DNA of 64,000 nucleotides from CAYLSV01 sp964386435 (GCA_964386435.1 CAYLSV010000003.1:1-64000), one strand, 5' to 3'. Positions 32,791 through 41,274 are shown, numbered from the stretch's first letter. The notes: generated by a model not told the origin, from the letters alone. Translations and numbers: made by a program.

Positions 32791-32903
32791 GGTGTTAGGG
32801 AGTAGGTGTTAGGTGTTAGGGCCGGACCCGAAACCGACCGGCGACCGCCACTCCCCTCAGCGTTGCTTCGGAACCTAACACCTAAGTCCTACCACCCAAC
32901 ACC
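32791..32903. repeat. Palindromic spacer element between accB and accC
   Basis: The left arm 32791-32820 (GGTGTTAGGGAGTAGGTGTT then AGGTGTTAGG) is nearly the reverse complement of the right arm 32872-32903 (CCTAACACCTAAGTCCTACC then ACCCAACACC). The arms reiterate a roughly 8-base unit, GGTGTTAG. It starts directly after the accB stop codon and ends 9 bases before the accC ATG. Confidence 0.8.
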
Positions 32904-32912
32904 TTCCGCCAA

Positions 32913-34222
32913 ATGTTCAACCGAATCCTCATCGCCAACCGCGGCGAGATTGCCTTGCGGATCGTGCGGGCCTGTCGGGAGATGGGCGTCGAGAGCGTGG
33001 CCGTTTATAGCGAGGCCGACGCCGAGTCGCGGCACGTGAAGCTGGCGGACCAGGCGATCTGCATCGGCAAGGCGCCCGCGGCCGACAGCTACCTGAACGT
33101 GCCCCGGCTCATCGCGGCGTGCGAGATTTCCGGGGCCGAGGCGGTCCATCCGGGGTACGGCTTTCTGGCGGAAAACGCGAGCTTCGCCGAGATCGTGCGG
33201 GACAGCGGCTTCGAGTTCATCGGGCCCTCTGCCGAGTCGATGCGGGCGGTGGGCGACAAGGTGAACTGCAAGAAGCTCGCCCGCGCCGCCAACGTGCCGA
33301 CCGTGCCCGGCAGCGACGGCGAGCTGGAGGACGAGGAGGAGGCCGTCCAGATCGCCGAGAAGATCGGCTACCCAGTCATTATCAAGGCCTCCGCCGGCGG
33401 CGGCGGGCGGGGCATGCGGGTCGCCCGCAACGCCACCAGCCTGCGCAANNNNNNNNNNNNNNNNNNTACCTCGAAAAGTTCGTCGAGGTCGGCCGCCACG
33501 TCGAGGTGCAGGTGCTCGCCGACCGCCACGGCAACGCGATCCACCTCTACGAGCGCGATTGCTCCGTGCAGCGCCGCCACCAGAAGCTCGTCGAGGAGGC
33601 TCCCTGCCCGGTGCTCACGGACAAGCAGCGGAAGAAGCTGTGCGAGAGCGCCGTCCGCCTGATCCAGCAGGCCAACTATTCCGGGGCCGGCACCGTCGAG
33701 TATTTGCTCGACCCCGACGGCCACTTCTATCTCTTGGAGGTCAACGCCCGCATCCAGGTCGAGCACCCGGTCAGCGAGCAGATCACCGGCGTCGACCTCA
33801 TCCGCGAGATGATCCGCGTGAGCAGCGGCGAGAAGCTGGGCATCAGGCAGAAGGACATCCAGATCAACGGCCACGCCATCGAGTGCCGGATTAACGCCGA
33901 AGACCCTGCCCGCAACTTCGCCCCCCAGCCGGGCACCATCGAGACCTTCATCGCCCCCGGCGGGCTGGGCGTCCGGCTCGACACCCACGCCCACGCCGGC
34001 TACCGCGTGCCGCCCAACTACGACTCGATGATCGGCAAGCTCATCGTCCACCGCCCCACCCGCGACCAGGCCATCACCACCCTCATCCGAGCCCTCGACG
34101 AATTCGAGATCGGCCCGATGGCCACCACCATCCCGCTCCAACGCCGCATCCTCGACAGCGAGCCATTCCGCAAGAGCGAGGTCGACACGAAGTGGCTGGA
34201 GGGGTGGCTGGAGGAAGTTTGA
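32913..34222 (+). CDS. accC: Biotin carboxylase subunit of acetyl-CoA carboxylase (contains gap)
   Basis: The ATP-dependent enzyme that carboxylates biotin on AccB. Left of the gap: FNRILIANRGEIALRIVRAC, EAVHPGYGFLAENASFAEIV and the ATP-grasp Gly-rich loop VIIKASAGGGGRGMRV. Right of the gap, in another frame: YLEKFVEVGRHVEVQVLADR, ERDCSVQRRHQKLVEEAPCP, FYLLEVNARIQVEHPVSEQI (catalytic E and R) and RINAEDPARNFAPQPGTI. Seventeen Ns at 33450-33466 replace what should be roughly 25 residues; the frame change across them means the true missing length is a multiple of three. It is treated as one intact gene. The stop TGA falls in the first arm of hairpin element C. Confidence 0.93.
33450..33466. other. 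Assembly gap inside accC
   Basis: Seventeen Ns. AccC homologues have about 25 residues between the VARN-x-xxLR and YLEKF segments, so the gap is shorter than the real missing sequence. It causes an apparent frame change only. Confidence 0.85.
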
Positions 34223-34325
34223 CGTGGTGGGCCGAAAGATGACTTGGTGAAGTATGACGTGTTGATTTGCCGNNNNNNNNNNTATCCGGCAAATCAACAC
34301 GTCAAACTTCACCAAGTCAAACTTC
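34212..34325. repeat. Palindromic spacer element, copy C (accC to small gene), with gap in loop
   Basis: The left arm 34212-34272 (GAAGTTTGACGTGGTG ... GACTTGGTGAAGTATGACGT and GTTGATTTGCCG) pairs with the right arm 34287-34325 (CCGGCAAATCAACACGTCAA then ACTTCACCAAGTCAAACTTC). Ten Ns (34273-34282) sit exactly at the loop, so the true content of the loop is unknown. It could be short, as in A and D, or hold a gene, as in B. The accC stop codon lies in the arm. Confidence 0.85.
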
Positions 34326-34391
34326 CACCCGCCTTGCGTCCGATCCACGAATCCCGATAATCCACCCTCCCTTTACCCCGGAGAACCCCAG

Positions 34392-34610
34392 ATGAACATC
34401 GACAGCGCCGTCATGAAGGAACACGAGAACAAGAGCTTCCGCGAGATCGTCAAGCTCCCGCCGCACGCCCTGCAGGGCGTCAGCGAAGGCGACAGCAAGC
34501 ACCTCAAGGAGGCCTTCGGCATCGACACGATCGAGGAGATGGCCAAGAGCAAGTTCTTCAAGAACGCGATGGCCCTCGTGGTGCTGGCGGAGTCCGAGAG
34601 CGACCGGTGA
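34392..34610 (+). CDS. Small helix-hairpin-helix-like protein
   Basis: 72 residues (MNIDSAVMKEHENKSFREIV start). The core LPPHALQGVSEGDSKHLKEA followed by FGIDTIEEMAKSKFFKNAMA resembles short HhH-type modules in which a G-V-x-x-x-D turn joins two helices and a second helix reads I-x-T-I-x-x-L/MA. No catalytic residues. A good ribosome site (GGAGA, 34379-34383) precedes the ATG. It lies between hairpin elements C and D in the acc-pfp gene string. Role unknown. Confidence 0.75.
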   Translation: MNIDSAVMKEHENKSFREIVKLPPHALQGVSEGDSKHLKEAFGIDTIEEMAKSKFFKNAMALVVLAESESDR

Positions 34611-34708
34611 GAAGCTTGACGTGGTGAAGTGTGACGTGGTGGTTTGCCGGACAGGCGGCGAAAAGCCTCCGGAAAATCACCACGTCAAACTTCACCACGT
34701 CAAACTTC
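34611..34708. repeat. Palindromic spacer element, copy D
   Basis: The left arm GAAGCTTGACGTGGTGAAGT then GTGACGTGGTGGTTTGCCGG and the right arm CCGGAAAATCACCACGTCAA then ACTTCACCACGTCAAACTTC pair along about 38 bases. The loop, about 18 bases, holds a small AGGCGGCGAAAAGCCT hairpin. It starts immediately after the TGA of the small gene and ends about 18 bases before the start of pfp. Confidence 0.9.
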
Positions 34709-34726
34709 CTCCTACTCTGCGGCAAC

Positions 34727-35935
34727 ATGGCCACCAACGCAGTTGTCGCGCAGTCCGGCGGGCCGACCGCCGTTATCAACCAGTCGCTCGTGGGCGTCGT
34801 CCGCGCCGCCCAGCAGGCCGGTCACATCGATGCCATCTTCGGTGCCCACAACGGCGTGCGGGGCATGGTCGAGGATCGCTTCGTCGACCTCTCCAACGCC
34901 CCGGCGGAACTCTTGGAACGCGTTGCCAAAACCCCCGCCGCCGGCCTGGGCAGCAGCCGGGACAAGCCGGACGAGGACTACTGCCGCAACATCTTCCAGG
35001 CGCTCAAGAAGCGCGAGGTGAAGTACCTCTTCTACATCGGCGGCAACGACTCGGCCGACACGGCCCGCATCGTCAACGAGGTCGCCGCGGCCGAGAATTA
35101 CCCGCTGCACGTCTTCCACGTGCCCAAAACGATCGACAACGATCTGCGCGTCCACGACCACACGCCCGGCTTCGGCAGCGCCGCGAAGTTCGTGGCCAGC
35201 GCGTTCATCGGCGACAACTACGACAACATCAGCCTGCCGGGCGTGAAGATCAACGTCGTCATGGGCCGCAACGCCGGCTTCCTCACCGCCGCCAGCGCGC
35301 TCGCCCGCAGGAACCCCGATGACGGCCCGCACCTCATCTACGTCCCCGAGAATCCGGTCAGCGAGGAGCAGTTCGCCAAGGACGTGCAAGCCGTCTACGA
35401 CAAGCTCGGCCGCTGCCTGGTTGCCGTCAGCGAGGGCATGACCAACACCGACGGCAAAACGTTCGCCGAGCACATGAACGAGGACTTGCCCAAGGATGCC
35501 CACGGCAACGTCCAGCTCGCCGGCAGCGGCGCCCTGGGCGACTACCTGCAAGAGATCGTCAAAAAGCACGTCACCCCCAAAGACGGCGGCAAGCTCCGCG
35601 TCCGGGCCGACACCTTTGGCTATCTCCAACGCTCCTTCCCCGGCTACGTCAGCGAGGTCGACGCCGACGAAGCCCGCGCCGTGGGCCGGCAGGCCGTCGA
35701 GTACTCCGCCGACGACAGCAAGACCAGCGGCAGCGTCGTGATGACCCGCAAGGACGGCGACGCCTACGCCGTCGAGATGCACCTCGAGCCGCTCAAGAAC
35801 GTCGCCCGCCTGACCCGCCACATGCCCAGCGAGTTCCTCAGCGGCCACAACGACGTCAGCGATTTGTTCCTGAAGTACGCCCGCCCCCTCGTCGGCACCC
35901 TGCCGGAAGTCGGCAGCCTCAGCGAGTTGAAGTAG
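34727..35935 (+). CDS. Pyrophosphate-dependent 6-phosphofructokinase
   Basis: 402 residues. It catalyses fructose 6-phosphate to fructose 1,6-bisphosphate, reversibly if PPi is the donor. Donor specificity can be read: the nucleotide/PPi loop is GGNDSADTA (Asp where ATP enzymes have Gly) and the substrate loop is PKTIDNDL (Lys where ATP enzymes have Gly), both typical of PPi-dependent enzymes. The N-terminus AVVAQSGGPTAVINQSL and the segment TPGFGSAAKFVA are also typical. The start ATG 34727 was chosen because the open frame upstream (from 34631) is only repeat sequence from element D. PPi-PFK is known in planctomycetes and many anaerobes. Confidence 0.9.
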   Translation: MATNAVVAQSGGPTAVINQSLVGVVRAAQQAGHIDAIFGAHNGVRGMVEDRFVDLSNAPAELLERVAKTPAAGLGSSRDKPDEDYCRNIFQALKKREVKYLFYIGGNDSADTARIVNEVAAAENYPLHVFHVPKTIDNDLRVHDHTPGFGSAAKFVASAFIGDNYDNISLPGVKINVVMGRNAGFLTAASALARRNPDDGPHLIYVPENPVSEEQFAKDVQAVYDKLGRCLVAVSEGMTNTDGKTFAEHMNEDLPKDAHGNVQLAGSGALGDYLQEIVKKHVTPKDGGKLRVRADTFGYLQRSFPGYVSEVDADEARAVGRQAVEYSADDSKTSGSVVMTRKDGDAYAVEMHLEPLKNVARLTRHMPSEFLSGHNDVSDLFLKYARPLVGTLPEVGSLSELK

Positions 35936-36034
35936 CGCGTCAAAAGCGGCGGCATCTGCGGCCCGCGGCTCCTCGTGTGGGGCGTGACCAGACCAGCATC
36001 CAAACAGATGATGCTGCAAGCTGCTCCGTCACTT

Positions 36035-36102
36035 CAACGTCGCTGGGGCCGCCTCCGCCTCGCAGAGGCGGGGCTTNNNNNNNNNNNNNNCCAGCGACGT
36101 TC
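36035..36102. repeat. Palindromic repeat with gap in loop
   Basis: CAACGTCGCTGG (36035-36046) and CCAGCGACGTT (36091-36101) are inverse; inside is GCCTCCGCCTCGCAGAGGCG and GGGGCTT before 14 Ns (36077-36090). The assembly breaks at the tip of the palindrome. It lies between the converging 3' ends of pfp and purQ. Confidence 0.7.
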
Positions 36103-36141
36103 AGGCATCCCGCGGCACTGCGTCTCAACGCGATGTCGCAG

Positions 36142-36877
36142 CTACTGAACGCGCTGCACCGCCGAGCGGAACAACTGCAACCCGGGGCCGTCGCCGCGGG
36201 CGTTGCGGCTTGTCCAGGCTGGGTGCTGGGTGGCGTCGAGGTGGCGTTCGGGGTGGGGCATCAGGCCCAGGACGAGGCCGGTGTCGTCGGTCAGGCCGGC
36301 GATGTCGCCGGCGCTGCCGTTGACCTCGCCGTCGTAGGTCAGGGCGACGTGGCCGGCGTCTTGCAGGTGCTTCAGCGTGGCGGCGTCCTTGGTCACGAAC
36401 CGGCCCTCGCCGTGGGCGATGGGGCAGTCGAGCGGGCCGTCGAGGTCGGCTTTGCGGCCGCAGCGTGACCCACTTGTCGACGTACCGCGGCACCTCGTTG
36501 TGAGTCAGCGAGCACGCCGACCCGGCGGGTCCGAAGGCGTCGCCGGGCAGCAGGTCCGTGCGCAGCAACACCTGGAAGCCGTTGCAGATGCCGATCACCG
36601 GCTTGCCCGCGGCCACAAACTCCCGCAGCGGTTCGGCCAAGTTCAGCCGCAGCTGCTGCCCCAGGATCCGCCCGGCCGCCACGTCGTCGCCGTAGCTGAA
36701 GCCGCCGGGGATGGCCAGCAGTTGAAAATCCCTCAGCCGCATGGGCTGCTCGATGAGGGCGTTGACGTGCACCCGCTCAGCCGCCGCCCCGGCCCGCTCG
36801 AAGGCGTGCACCGTCTCGGCGTCGCAGTTCGTGCCCGCCGCCCGCAACACCAACGCCCTGGGCTTTGCCGTGCTCAC
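36142..36877 (-). CDS. purQ: Phosphoribosylformylglycinamidine synthase subunit I, frameshifted
   Basis: The glutamine amidotransferase subunit of FGAM synthase in purine synthesis. Frame 1 (36877 to about 36470) reads PRALVLRAAGTNCDAETVHA, LLAIPGGFSYGDDVAAGRIL and GKPVIGICNGFQVLLRTDLL with the catalytic Cys in GICNGFQ. After VPRYVDKWVTL it loses homology. The expected continuation CGRKADLDGPLDCPIAHGEG, with RFVTKDAATLKHLQDAGHVA and the catalytic His/Glu region GLMPHPERH, lies in another frame. A single indel near 36467 (CACGCTGCGGCC) accounts for this: either an assembly or sequencing error, or a recent mutation. The stop is TAG inside a GTAGCTGCG repeat. It overlaps the DUF418 gene by four bases (GTGA). 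Confidence 0.85.
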
Positions 36878-38115
36878 GCCGCCAGCTTAGCCCGCCCCGA
36901 CCGCATGATCGGCTGCACCCGCCAGTACGTCAGGTTCCGCCACAGCCACTCCATCGGCCCGAACCGACAAACCGCCAGCCACAGCAGGCTCCACACCAGT
37001 TGCGCCGCCGTGAGCGCGAGGAACACCCACACGAGGTCGACTCGGTCCATCGTCCCCCACCACCCCAGCCCGAAGCCGTAGAACAGCGTCGTGCCGATCA
37101 GCGACTGCAGCAGGTAGTTCGTGAACGCCATCCGCCCCACCGCCGCGAACGGCCGCACCACCGCCCCCGGCAACGTGCCGAACAGCGACACCAACACGCC
37201 GACGTAGCCCAGCGCCAGGAACACGCTGCCCCAGTAGTTGAACAGGAACGCGCCGGTGAAGCTCCACAGCGGGTCGAAGTTTTTCGCCACGCTGATCCAC
37301 ACGTCCGCCACCATCAGCGGCACGCCGACGCCGAGGCCGATCGCCATCACCCACACCCGCGCCCGCCGCCCGGCATCGGGGCCGAAGACGGCCAGCTTCA
37401 GCAGCGCCATCCCCAGCACCATCTGCCCGAAGATCTTCAGACCGAACAAGAACACGCCGTTGACCTGGTAAAGTGGCGTGTTCATCAGCCGCCAGTGCAA
37501 CTGGTCGACGTACCCGCCGGTGAACGCCGCCGCCTCGTCGGCATAATCGCCGAGCTCCAAAAACGACTCGGCCGTCTCGGCGTCGTCGAAGGTGACGGCC
37601 GCCCACAGCCCGCTGAACATCAGCTGCCACAGCACGCCGCACGCCAGGATCGCCCCCGCCCCGCTCATCAGCAGCCACCACGGGCTCAGCCGCCGCATGA
37701 GGAACGCCAGCGCCCCGATGATCGCGTAGCCGACGAGGATGTCGCCGTGCCAGACGAGGTAGGCGTGGAGCATGCCGAAGCCGAACAGGATGCCCACCCG
37801 CCGATAATGCAGCCAGGCCGCCGTGGCCGTGCCCCGCTCGTTCTCGGTCCGCACCGTCGACAGGATGATGCCGGCCCCGAACAGCATCGTGAAAATGCTC
37901 ATGAACTTCTGATCCAGCACCAACCGCTGCACGACCCAAACGTAAAAGTTCCCGCCCTCCACCCCGCCCGGCCCCTCCGTCGGCAGAACGTACCAGTTCT
38001 CCGGCCCCGCGAAGCTAATGAGGTTCATCCCCAGGATACACAACACCGCCACCCCCCGCAGCGCATCGAGCGCCCCAATCCGCTCGCTCCGTGGCCCGGT
38101 GACGGCTTCACTCAT
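36874..38115 (-). CDS. DUF418-type polytopic membrane protein
   Basis: 413 residues with about ten membrane helices. The start SERIGALDALRGVAVLCILG and MNLISFAGPENW, then MSIFTMLFGAGIILSTVRTE, match the N-terminal region shared by DUF418 and acyltransferase-like (HGSNAT) membrane proteins. The C-terminal FAAVGRMAFTNYLLQSLIGT, W..F...WLWRNLTYWR pattern is the DUF418 signature. Biochemical role unknown. The ATG 38115 overlaps the HIT stop (ATGA) and its stop overlaps the purQ start (GTGA), so the three genes form a tightly coupled operon. Confidence 0.85.
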   Translation of the reverse strand: MSEAVTGPRSERIGALDALRGVAVLCILGMNLISFAGPENWYVLPTEGPGGVEGGNFYVWVVQRLVLDQKFMSIFTMLFGAGIILSTVRTENERGTATAAWLHYRRVGILFGFGMLHAYLVWHGDILVGYAIIGALAFLMRRLSPWWLLMSGAGAILACGVLWQLMFSGLWAAVTFDDAETAESFLELGDYADEAAAFTGGYVDQLHWRLMNTPLYQVNGVFLFGLKIFGQMVLGMALLKLAVFGPDAGRRARVWVMAIGLGVGVPLMVADVWISVAKNFDPLWSFTGAFLFNYWGSVFLALGYVGVLVSLFGTLPGAVVRPFAAVGRMAFTNYLLQSLIGTTLFYGFGLGWWGTMDRVDLVWVFLALTAAQLVWSLLWLAVCRFGPMEWLWRNLTYWRVQPIMRSGRAKLAA

Positions 38116-38573
38116 GCCGCCACCACCCGCCCGGCGGCCCGAAGTTGCGCGTGGATCTTCTGCATGAACTCGCCGTGCGTCGACGGGGCAAACGGCACCG
38201 ACGCCCGCACCTCGCGCGTATACAGCCAGATCGGCTGCGTCCGCATCTCCACCGGCTCGTCGGCCCACCGGGCGAAGACGTGCGCATGCAAGGCCGGCTC
38301 CTGGTTCCCCAGCATCTCGTAGTTGCACCGCGCGCACCCCGTCGCCGCCAGCACCGCATCGCCCAGCGCCGCCATGTCCGACAGGAACTGCCGGCGGGCG
38401 TCCTCATCCAAATCGTTCAGCGTCGGCACCACCGGATCGGGCAGCAACAACGTCCACCCGAGCGGCATCTGCCAATCCCCCATCACCGCAAACCCGCTGG
38501 CCAGCCGAGCAATGGCCGCCGGATTCTCCCCCCGCCGGTACGCCTCCACCCGCTCATGAATCAACGTCTTCAT
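38112..38573 (-). CDS. HIT-like nucleotide-binding protein
   Basis: A 153-residue protein of the histidine-triad superfamily. The core is GWTLLLPDPVVPTLNDLDED, then a helix ALGDAVLAATGCARCNYEML and the motif EPALHAHVFARW, a degenerate triad (HxHxF) rather than the full HxHxHxx. It may therefore bind nucleotides without being an efficient hydrolase. First gene of HIT-DUF418-purQ, ending in a four-base overlap with the next start. Confidence 0.75.
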   Translation of the reverse strand: MKTLIHERVEAYRRGENPAAIARLASGFAVMGDWQMPLGWTLLLPDPVVPTLNDLDEDARRQFLSDMAALGDAVLAATGCARCNYEMLGNQEPALHAHVFARWADEPVEMRTQPIWLYTREVRASVPFAPSTHGEFMQKIHAQLRAAGRVVAA

Positions 38574-38914
38574 CAGCCGCAGGATAGCGGCGGCGGCAAA
38601 CCGCTACGAGCGGTGCCACTGGCCCTCGGCTGGCCCGTTGATCATGCACAGAGGCCCGGCCCGTTCTGGGCGGCCGCGATTTGCCGATCCGCCATGACTT
38701 GGTGCACCGCGTCGTCCCTGAGGTTCCGCCGGCGGAACATCAATGGCTTTCTCTCAGTCACCACCGCCCGTTGCTGCGATCGGGTCGAGGTAGGCATTGA
38801 GGACGTTGAAGAAAGTCATGGACTTCGCGTCGCGGACCTTACTAGGGAATCGCGGCCACTTCACTTTGCTCGACCGCGATGCGAGGAGCGGCGTAATCCC
38901 TTTAACTCACGTTG
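38574..38914. other. Intergenic region between divergent genes
   Basis: About 340 bases between the HIT gene (minus) and the secreted protein (plus). No open frame looks coding, and no repeat of the families above was found. Base composition becomes slightly more AT-rich towards 38900 (CCCTTTAACTCACGTTGATG), where the promoter and leader of the plus-strand gene are expected. Nothing else recognised. Confidence 0.5.
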
Positions 38915-39700
38915 ATGCTCCATGCCCTCTTGACCACGCTGCTGTTCATCGCCCCAGCAGCCACGCAGCCGGCGACGCGGCCCATGGCCGCGGAGCAGGC
39001 GGCGGAGATGCTGCAAAACTACTACCTCGACCCGCAGCCGGAGGTGTTGCCGGACATGATGCGGGGGCTGGCCGATGGCGGGGCGATGGCGCCGCAGCAG
39101 GCCGGGTCGTCGGTGGTCGGTTTCGTCGCCGGGGCGTCGCGGGCGGATGAGGGGCTAATCGGTGTGTTTGCCGAAGTCGCCGCGGATTTGCCGGCCGTGT
39201 CGGCGCAGCCGATCGTCGTCGGGCTGCAACTGGCGGACACCGAGGCGACCCGTGCCGCCCTCGCCCGGCTGCAGGCGGATCGGCCGGTCCCGCTGGCCGA
39301 CCTCGCGGGGGCCGAGTTCCCGAACCTGCCGATCGACGGCCCGAGCACGCTGGACTTGTGGTGGGGCGCGTTCTTCGCCACCGGCGACAAGACTTACCCG
39401 AAGCTCGTCGCCGACGCGCTGAACGACTTGCCCGAGGGCGACCTCGAAGCCGCCGTCGCCGAGGCGGCCCGCGCCGGCGACCGCGACAAAGCCCTCGCCC
39501 TCGCCACCGCCGGCAGCGCCGAGTGGTCGCTGAACGCGCTGATGCGGGACCACCCCCGCATCGCCGACGCCCTGCACGAGAAGCAGCGCGACCCCGCCAC
39601 GCCACAGGCGGTGCGGATCCGCTTGTTCACAATGCTTTTGACGCACGCCACCCGCACCAACGACGCCGACCTCGCGCGCGAGCTGCAGCAGTCGCGGTGA
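38915..39700 (+). CDS. Secreted hypothetical protein
   Basis: 261 residues. A short signal peptide, MLHALLTTLLFIAPAATQPA, is followed by an alanine- and acid-rich protein. The middle part reads AAEQAAEMLQNYYLDPQPEV, then VVGLQLADTEATRAALARLQ, and the second half is helical and repetitive (LEAAVAEAARAGDRDKALAL), reminiscent of a HEAT/TPR-like solenoid. A segment LPNLP/LDLWWGAFFATGDKTY also suggests a helical repeat. No catalytic motif was recognised. TTG 38912 is an alternative start one codon earlier. Function unknown. Confidence 0.65.
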   Translation: MLHALLTTLLFIAPAATQPATRPMAAEQAAEMLQNYYLDPQPEVLPDMMRGLADGGAMAPQQAGSSVVGFVAGASRADEGLIGVFAEVAADLPAVSAQPIVVGLQLADTEATRAALARLQADRPVPLADLAGAEFPNLPIDGPSTLDLWWGAFFATGDKTYPKLVADALNDLPEGDLEAAVAEAARAGDRDKALALATAGSAEWSLNALMRDHPRIADALHEKQRDPATPQAVRIRLFTMLLTHATRTNDADLARELQQSR

Positions 39701-39750
39701 GACGTGCCACAGGTCCGGCTGGCCGTGAAGTAGAACCGACCGAGAAAACC

Positions 39751-41262
39751 TCACTCGCGTCGCCAGCACATGGTTGCCAGATCAAGGTAGAAGACCTGGC
39801 GATAATCGATGATCTTCTCGCCACCGTTGTCGCGAGTGACGACTTCTCCACCCGAGACACGAAGCCGGTTCCCGTCGACGAGGTCCGCGCGGTGATTGAA
39901 GATCCGTCCCGGCGACAGGCCGGTGGTTGGCACGGCCGTTATCCGCCACGTCTTGAGATCGAGTCGATACACCGGCGTGACGCCTACCGGCCGCTGGCTG
40001 GCGTAGCCGAGGCTGCCGATGATCAGGATCGTGTCGCCGAGGAGGGTGGCGGTGTGAAAGTCGGTCGGCGGGAAGACATCTTCCGGGTAGCCGTAGACGG
40101 TAATTCGATTGTCGGGGCCGTGGACGATCACGTCGTTGTAGATGCAGAAGTCTGGGTCATGCGAATCCTCGTGCTCCCCGGCGATACGGACGGCCCGGCC
40201 GTCCGGCAGCAGGGTCAGGCTTTGGCCGAACCGGTTGGCGCACCAGACCGGGTGGCCCAACTCGAACGCGTCGGTGCCGAAGTGGTGGGCACCCTCATAG
40301 CCGCTCACGCCGGCGCGGATCATGGCGTGCCAGAAGGGTTCATCGATCCGCTCCGGGTTCGCGGTGCCGAATCGTGGGGCGGCACCTTGGAGGAACTGCG
40401 GCTTGGTGACATCGGCCAAACAACTTTCGTCCGTCTCGCCAAGGCAGAGCACGACCCTGTGGTCGGCTCGGGCCGGGTCGGCCCCGGCCGCGAGCAGACG
40501 GAGTGCCACCGGCCGGCTCTCGGCGTGGCTCAACGCGGTGCCGTTGTGATCGTGATCCACGTTGGCCCCGGCAGCCAGGAGCAGCTCGACGCACTCCAAA
40601 TCATCCCACTGCGCGGCCTCGATCAACCCGCTGCCGCCGAAGGCGTCTTTCTGATGGACGTCGGTGCCGGGCTGCTCCAGCAGCCACGCCAGCGTCGCCG
40701 GGTGGCCCGTGATGATCGGCATGAAAAAAGCCGGGGCGGCGCACCGGCCCACCGCCCGCGGGTTCGCCCCGGCATCAAGAAGCAACCTCGCCTTCTCGAT
40801 CGAACCAGCCGCGAGGGCCAACAGGTATGGGGAACGTTCCCAACGATCGCCCGCCTCGAGATCGTCGGCCGACCTGATCTCGTGGAGGACATCGCGGGCC
40901 GACCCGAGTGCGACTGCCCGGTGTAGCGGGCTCCACCTCAACGGCTTGTCATCGGCCCCGGAATCCAGCAGCAGGCCGATCGCGTCGAACCGTCCCTCCC
41001 GCGAGAGGACGCTCAGCCCGGACTCGTTGTACGAACTGCTGCCCGAGAGGTTGACGCCGTGATCGATCAGGTAGCGGAGCAACTCGAGCAGATCGAGGTC
41101 GGTGGCAACGCGCCGGCCATGCACGGCGTCGATGAGCGCGTCGTACCCGACGTCGGTCTGGTAGTGCAGGTTCGCCCCCGCCTCGACCAGGCGACGGACG
41201 GACGCGAGGCTGCCCGCTCGGAGCGCCTCGGCGAGCGTCTGATGTTCGCGGTTCTTACTCAT
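39751..41262 (-). CDS. Ankyrin-repeat protein with kelch-like C-terminal domain
   Basis: 503 residues. The N-terminal half (about 5-270) contains seven or so ankyrin repeats: SLASVRRLVEAGANLHYQTD, GLLLDSGADDKPLRWSPLHR, KARLLLDAGANPRAVGRCAA, GSGLIEAAQWDDLECVELLL, LRLLAAGADPARA. The C-terminal half (about 330-500) has kelch-like motifs: FHTATLLGDTILIIGSLGYA, VYRLDLKTWRITAVPTTGLS and FYLDLATMCW. Both parts are protein-interaction folds; combined, they suggest a scaffold. No signal peptide. The ATG 41262 is preferred to GTG 41274, which overlaps the M16 stop. It directly follows the M16 protease gene. Confidence 0.85.
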   Translation of the reverse strand: MSKNREHQTLAEALRAGSLASVRRLVEAGANLHYQTDVGYDALIDAVHGRRVATDLDLLELLRYLIDHGVNLSGSSSYNESGLSVLSREGRFDAIGLLLDSGADDKPLRWSPLHRAVALGSARDVLHEIRSADDLEAGDRWERSPYLLALAAGSIEKARLLLDAGANPRAVGRCAAPAFFMPIITGHPATLAWLLEQPGTDVHQKDAFGGSGLIEAAQWDDLECVELLLAAGANVDHDHNGTALSHAESRPVALRLLAAGADPARADHRVVLCLGETDESCLADVTKPQFLQGAAPRFGTANPERIDEPFWHAMIRAGVSGYEGAHHFGTDAFELGHPVWCANRFGQSLTLLPDGRAVRIAGEHEDSHDPDFCIYNDVIVHGPDNRITVYGYPEDVFPPTDFHTATLLGDTILIIGSLGYASQRPVGVTPVYRLDLKTWRITAVPTTGLSPGRIFNHRADLVDGNRLRVSGGEVVTRDNGGEKIIDYRQVFYLDLATMCWRRE

Positions 41263-41274
41263 CGTTTCCCACAC

